Positions 60,713 through 64,000 of a stretch of DNA of 64,000 nucleotides are shown one piece after another. Every line of letters starts with the position of its first letter. The stretch's first letter is position 1. The translations under genes and the position numbers were made by a program. Source of the stretch: Kumtagia sp964244725 (GTDB lineage: Bacteria > Pseudomonadota > Alphaproteobacteria > Rhizobiales > Rhizobiaceae); contig CAXTJQ010000010.1 of NCBI GenBank assembly GCA_964244725.1, forward strand, positions 94,201 to 158,200, read 5' to 3'. A model generated the notes under the pieces. The model made no database searches. It had not been told where the DNA came from and saw only the letters and a program-made list of their open reading frames with translations.

Positions 60713-61663
60713 GTGGACGCCGGACTGCCTTCGCACATGAATCCCGCGCGCTCCTTCCAGGGCCTGATCCTGACGCTCCACAATTACTGGGCGGCGTATG
60801 GCTGCGTCGTGCTTCAGCCCTACGACATGGAGGTCGGCGCCGGCACCTTCCATCCCGCCACGACCTTGCGCGCGCTCGGGCCGAAGCGCTGGAACGCGGC
60901 CTACGTCCAGCCCTCGCGGCGGCCCAAGGACGGTCGCTACGGCGAGAACCCGAACCGGCTGCAGCACTACTACCAATATCAGGTCATCCTGAAGCCGAAC
61001 CCGCCGAACCTGCAGGAGCTTTACCTCGGCTCGCTTGCGGCGATCGGCGTCGACCCATTGCTGCACGACATCCGCTTCGTCGAGGACGATTGGGAGAGCC
61101 CCACGCTCGGCGCATGGGGGCTAGGCTGGGAATGCTGGTGCGACGGCATGGAGGTCTCGCAGTTCACCTATTTCCAGCAGGTCTGCGGCATCGAATGCGC
61201 GCCCGTCTCGGGCGAACTGACCTACGGGCTGGAACGCCTCGCCATGTACGTCCAGGGCGTCGACAACGTCTACGACCTGAACTTCAACGGCCGGGAAGGC
61301 GAGGACAAGGTCACCTATGGCGAAATTTTCCTGCAGGCCGAACAGGAATATTCCAGGCACAATTTCGAGCATGCCGACACGCGGATGCTGCTGCGCCATT
61401 TCGAGGACGCCGAGCGGGAGTGCAAGGCGCTGCTGGCGGCGGGCGCTCCCGCCGAGGGTGACCTGCACCGCATGGTCCTTCCCGCCTACGACCAGTGCAT
61501 CAAGGCGAGCCACGTCTTCAACCTGCTCGACGCGCGCGGCGTGATCTCGGTGACCGAACGGCAGGGCTACATCCTGCGCGTCCGCGAGTTGGCCAAGGCC
61601 TGCGGCGAGGCGTTCTTGCTGACGGAGGCGGGTGGGTTTTCGGCGTTGGCAAAGGCCGCCTGA
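60713..61663 (+). CDS. glyQ: Glycyl-tRNA synthetase alpha subunit
   Basis: Catalytic subunit of the alpha2beta2 glycyl-tRNA synthetase. The sequence SFQGLILTLHNYWAAYGCV, then PYDMEVGAGTFHPATTLRALGP, is diagnostic. GTG at 60713 with GGGG upstream gives 316 aa; ATG at 60737 gives eight residues fewer and is equally possible from family N-termini. The beta subunit glyS follows after 782 bp rather than immediately, because a brnT-brnA pair is inserted between them on the opposite strand. Confidence 0.95.
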   Translation: MDAGLPSHMNPARSFQGLILTLHNYWAAYGCVVLQPYDMEVGAGTFHPATTLRALGPKRWNAAYVQPSRRPKDGRYGENPNRLQHYYQYQVILKPNPPNLQELYLGSLAAIGVDPLLHDIRFVEDDWESPTLGAWGLGWECWCDGMEVSQFTYFQQVCGIECAPVSGELTYGLERLAMYVQGVDNVYDLNFNGREGEDKVTYGEIFLQAEQEYSRHNFEHADTRMLLRHFEDAERECKALLAAGAPAEGDLHRMVLPAYDQCIKASHVFNLLDARGVISVTERQGYILRVRELAKACGEAFLLTEAGGFSALAKAA

Positions 61664-61667
61664 CGCT

Positions 61668-62093
61668 TCAGCCGACCTTCGCGTTCTTCAGGACATCGTT
61701 GATCCGGCGATGCCAGCCGGGTCCCGTCGCTTTGAACTTGGCGATGACTTCGGGCTCCAGGCGGATCGAAACGACTTGCCGCGCCTTGCCGGTGACGGGT
61801 CGTCCACGCTCCCTTTTGACACCGGCATAAAGATCGGGAAAGACCTCGGCGAACGGCTTTGCCTGGGCCAATTCCTCCTCGGTTGCTGGGCGTTCGATAT
61901 CCGGATCGGGTCCGATCAGCTCGCCGGTCGCATCATCCAACCACCACCCATCCGCGTCGCGATGAACCCCGCCGGCCGCGATCAACGTTTTCATCTCCCG
62001 GTCGTAAGTCTCCCAGCGGCGCAGCATTTCGGCGTCGTCGTCCTCGGAATCGCCGAGATCGAGGGTCTTGAAGATCGGCCATGGTCTGGTCAT
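61668..62093 (-). CDS. brnA: BrnA-type antitoxin
   Basis: A 141-aa protein whose C-terminal part (QVVSIRLEPEVIAKFKATGPGWHRRINDVLK) is the BrnA ribbon-helix-helix domain. The N-terminal 90 residues are a longer acidic extension (SEDDDAEMLRRWETYDREM and onward). Its ATG overlaps, as ATGA, the stop of the frameshift-corrected brnT frame, the usual brnT-brnA arrangement. BrnA proteins neutralise BrnT and autorepress the operon. Confidence 0.82.
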   Translation of the reverse strand: MTRPWPIFKTLDLGDSEDDDAEMLRRWETYDREMKTLIAAGGVHRDADGWWLDDATGELIGPDPDIERPATEEELAQAKPFAEVFPDLYAGVKRERGRPVTGKARQVVSIRLEPEVIAKFKATGPGWHRRINDVLKNAKVG

Positions 62094-62340
62094 TTGACGT
62101 CTCCTCGCTCACGCCTGTTTGCCCGCCGCATCGAGATCACGGAAATCGCTTCCGATCCAAGCGGCGGAAGACAACGGCGATCACGGACTGGTCAGCGAAC
62201 GTGCCGATGGCGAGGATCCTATCCTCTCTGGCGGCCTCGATTTTCGCCATCAGGAAAAACTCGAAACCGAGGTCGGCAAAGTCCAGGCCGTGCTTTGCGA
62301 TATTCGACAGCCGCTTCGGTTCGTCCCACACGCTCCGCAT
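62090..62340 (-). pseudogene. brnT: BrnT-family toxin with apparent single-base frameshift
   Basis: The N-terminal frame encodes a BrnT-like start (SVWDEPKRLSNIAKHGLDFADL, then IGTFADQSVIAVVFRRL) but ends early at 62137 after 67 residues. The missing C-terminus, GSEAISVISMRRANRRERGDVK, is encoded immediately in another frame and ends with a TGA overlapping the brnA ATG. One base appears lost near 62157-62163. Either the RNase toxin is truncated or the base is a sequence error. Confidence 0.78.
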
Positions 62341-62445
62341 GAATTAACGTAAGGCGTTATATCCGGACCGTCAATGCCAGGCGCCGGGTGACAGTGCTCG
62401 CGAGGCTTGCTATGGCCGCGCGGACCTTCTGATCCGAGACCAGTC

Positions 62446-64000
62446 ATGCCTGACCTCCTGCTCGAACTCCGCTCCGAGGAAATCCCGGCCCGCATGCAGC
62501 GCAAGGCGGCGGGCGACCTGCGCAGGATGGTCGCGGACGGCCTCGTCGAGGCCGGCCTGACCTACGAGGCGGCCCGCGAATACTGGACGCCGCGCCGGCT
62601 GGCGCTCGACATCCGCGGCCTCACCGCGCGCTCGAAGGACGCGCGCGAGGAGATCAAGGGCCCGCCGACCAAGGCGCCGGCCGCCGCCATCGAAGGGTTC
62701 CTGCGCAAGGTCGGGCTGGCCGATATTTCGCAGGCGCATGTCCATGCCGACCCGAAGAAGGGCGATGTCTACGTCGCCCATACCGTCAAGCCGGGCAGGG
62801 CGGCCGAGGAGATCGTGGCGGCGCTCGTGCCGCGCGTCGTCCGCACCTTCCCCTGGCCGAAATCGATGCGCTGGGGCGGCGCGTCCGGCCCCAAGGGCCT
62901 GCGCTACGGCGACAAGACCGGCATGGGCGGCGAGACGCTGCGCTGGGTGCGGCCGCTGCAGTCGATCGTCTGCACCTTCGGTCCCGAGACGGAGGAGCCG
63001 GTCGTCGTCGATTTCGAGATCGACGGCATCCGCTCGGGCAACGTCACCTACGGCCACCGCTTCCATTCGCCGGGCGCCATCTCCGTGCGCCGCTTCGACG
63101 ACTACGCCGCCAAGCTCGAGGCCGCCAAGGTCGTGATCGACGCCGACCGGCGCAAGGAGATCATCCTCGCCGACGCCCGCAACCTGGCCTTCGCCAGCGG
63201 TCTTGACCTGGTCGAGGACGAAGGCCTCTTGGAGGAGGTGTCGGGTCTGGTCGAATGGCCGGTGGTGCTGATGGGCGAATTCGAGCACGCCTTCCTCGCC
63301 ATCCCGCCGGAGGTCATCCGGCTGACGATCCGGGCCAACCAGAAATGCTTCGTGACGCGCGGCTCGACGCCGGTCTCCCCCACGGGGGGCGAGATCGGCC
63401 GATCGCCTCTCTCCAACCGCTTCCTGCTCACCGCCAACATCGAGGCCAGGGACGGCGGCCGGGAGATCGCGCACGGCAACGGCAAGGTCGTGCGCGCGCG
63501 GCTGTCCGATGCGCTGTATTTCTGGAACGCCGACCAGGCCGACCTGCCCGACGTCGGCCTGCTCACGGCGTCTGCTGAAAAATTCGGGCTCGATCTGAAA
63601 AAGCCGCTCGACCAGCGCATGGCCCGCCTCGACCATCTCGGCGTGACCTTCCACGCCAAGCTCGGCACGCAGGGAGAGCGTGTGCAGCGCATCGCGCGCC
63701 TGGCCGAGGAATTGGCGCCGATCGTCGGCGCCGATCAGGCGCTCGCCCGCCGCGCCGCCGTTCTGGCCAAGGCCGACCTGACCACCGAAATCGTCGGCGA
63801 GTTCCCCGAACTGCAGGGCGCGATGGGCCGCAAATACGCGTTGCTGCAGGGCGAGCACCCGTCAGTCGCCGCCGCCATCGAGGAGCACTACAAGCCGCAA
63901 GGTCCGTCCGACCGCGTGCCGACCGACCCGGTTTCGGTCGCCGTCGCGCTCGCCGACAAGCTCGACACGCTGGTCGGCTTCTGGGCGATCGACGAGAAGC
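62446..64000 (+). CDS. glyS: Glycyl-tRNA synthetase beta subunit (3' end outside window)
   Basis: tRNA-recognition subunit of the bacterial alpha2beta2 enzyme. The frame begins PDLLLELRSEEIPARMQ, the standard start, and stays open for 518 codons to the window edge; SIRANQKCFV-type sequence (TIRANQKCFVTRG) and NRFLLTANIEARDGG are family signatures. Between these two blocks a segment at about 63371-63412 has the composition of an intergenic palindrome and seems to add roughly ten residues. No stop is visible; the family is about 690-750 aa. Confidence 0.94.
   Translation, partial: MPDLLLELRSEEIPARMQRKAAGDLRRMVADGLVEAGLTYEAAREYWTPRRLALDIRGLTARSKDAREEIKGPPTKAPAAAIEGFLRKVGLADISQAHVHADPKKGDVYVAHTVKPGRAAEEIVAALVPRVVRTFPWPKSMRWGGASGPKGLRYGDKTGMGGETLRWVRPLQSIVCTFGPETEEPVVVDFEIDGIRSGNVTYGHRFHSPGAISVRRFDDYAAKLEAAKVVIDADRRKEIILADARNLAFASGLDLVEDEGLLEEVSGLVEWPVVLMGEFEHAFLAIPPEVIRLTIRANQKCFVTRGSTPVSPTGGEIGRSPLSNRFLLTANIEARDGGREIAHGNGKVVRARLSDALYFWNADQADLPDVGLLTASAEKFGLDLKKPLDQRMARLDHLGVTFHAKLGTQGERVQRIARLAEELAPIVGADQALARRAAVLAKADLTTEIVGEFPELQGAMGRKYALLQGEHPSVAAAIEEHYKPQGPSDRVPTDPVSVAVALADKLDTLVGFWAIDEK
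63375..63412. repeat. Palindromic element inside the glyS reading frame
   Basis: TCTCCCCCACGGGGGG followed by the perfect palindrome GATCGGCCGATC (63393-63404) matches the style of rhizobial intergenic CTCCCCC...GGGGGAGAT elements. It is in frame and encodes a Pro/Gly/Ser-rich loop between two conserved glyS blocks. Confidence 0.55.

Overview
The window is about 64 kb of high-GC chromosome. It looks like an alphaproteobacterium of the Hyphomicrobiales (Rhizobiales): it has aminolevulinate synthase-type HemA, red-type RuBisCO with CbbX, a BacA-type transporter, split F0 b/b' subunits in an F0 operon lacking F1 genes, a PpsR/AerR regulatory pair, and rhizobial-style intergenic palindromes. Placement near Phyllobacteriaceae is inference from gene neighbourhoods, not something proved here. 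No rRNA, tRNA, CRISPR array, prophage or transposase was recognised.

Region 1 (1-22.9 kb) is part of a photosynthesis gene cluster. A leftward run of fourteen genes (bchF-bchN-bchB-bchH-bchL-bchM-lhaA-puhA-puhB-puhC-puhD-acsF-puhE-hemA) plus idi is packed with 1-26 nt overlaps or short gaps and looks like one operon of about 15.6 kb. It carries Mg-chelatase H, the O-methyltransferase, the aerobic diiron cyclase, dark-operative protochlorophyllide reductase, reaction-centre H subunit and assembly factors, and the entry enzymes for tetrapyrrole (HemA) and isoprenoid (Idi) supply. Rightward lie the cobalamin-binding antirepressor AerR/PpaA, the repressor PpsR, and bchG-(LhaA/PucC-like)-bchP for the tail of bacteriochlorophyll. 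Both bchF and bchG promoters carry near-identical PpsR-type boxes on their -35 elements. The genes pufBALM, bchCXYZ, bchID and crt are not in the window.

Region 2 (22.9-25.0 kb) holds a DUF2189 membrane protein, a DUF4142 exported protein and a thioredoxin-like protein. Region 3 (25.1-31.2 kb) is a CO2-fixation locus: cbbF-cbbP-cbbL-cbbS-cbbX leftward, with cbbR divergent. Light capture and the Calvin-cycle-specific enzymes are therefore about 10 kb apart.

Region 4 (31.2-41.9 kb) is accessory metabolism: an ArsR/SRPBCC pair, a Gfo/Idh/MocA oxidoreductase divergent from a Weimberg-type pair (2-keto-3-deoxyxylonate dehydratase and 2-oxoglutarate semialdehyde dehydrogenase), an M29 aminopeptidase, an MFS exporter, BacA and a polysaccharide deacetylase.

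Region 5 (42.1-64 kb) is housekeeping chromosome: a TPR membrane protein with der, a SleB-type cell-wall hydrolase, the F0 operon (atpI-atpB-atpE-atpF'-atpF), rnhB, a PA0069-type radical SAM protein, moaB-ispE, an S49 peptidase, a TrmN6-like methyltransferase, a polyprenyl synthase, a TetR/PPOX/DsrE group, a large TPR protein and glyQ-glyS. A brnT-brnA toxin-antitoxin pair sits between glyQ and glyS, and a small AT-rich insert lies next to moaB. This region also shows three apparent coding defects (AT-rich island protein, ispE start, brnT) and several palindromic intergenic elements.
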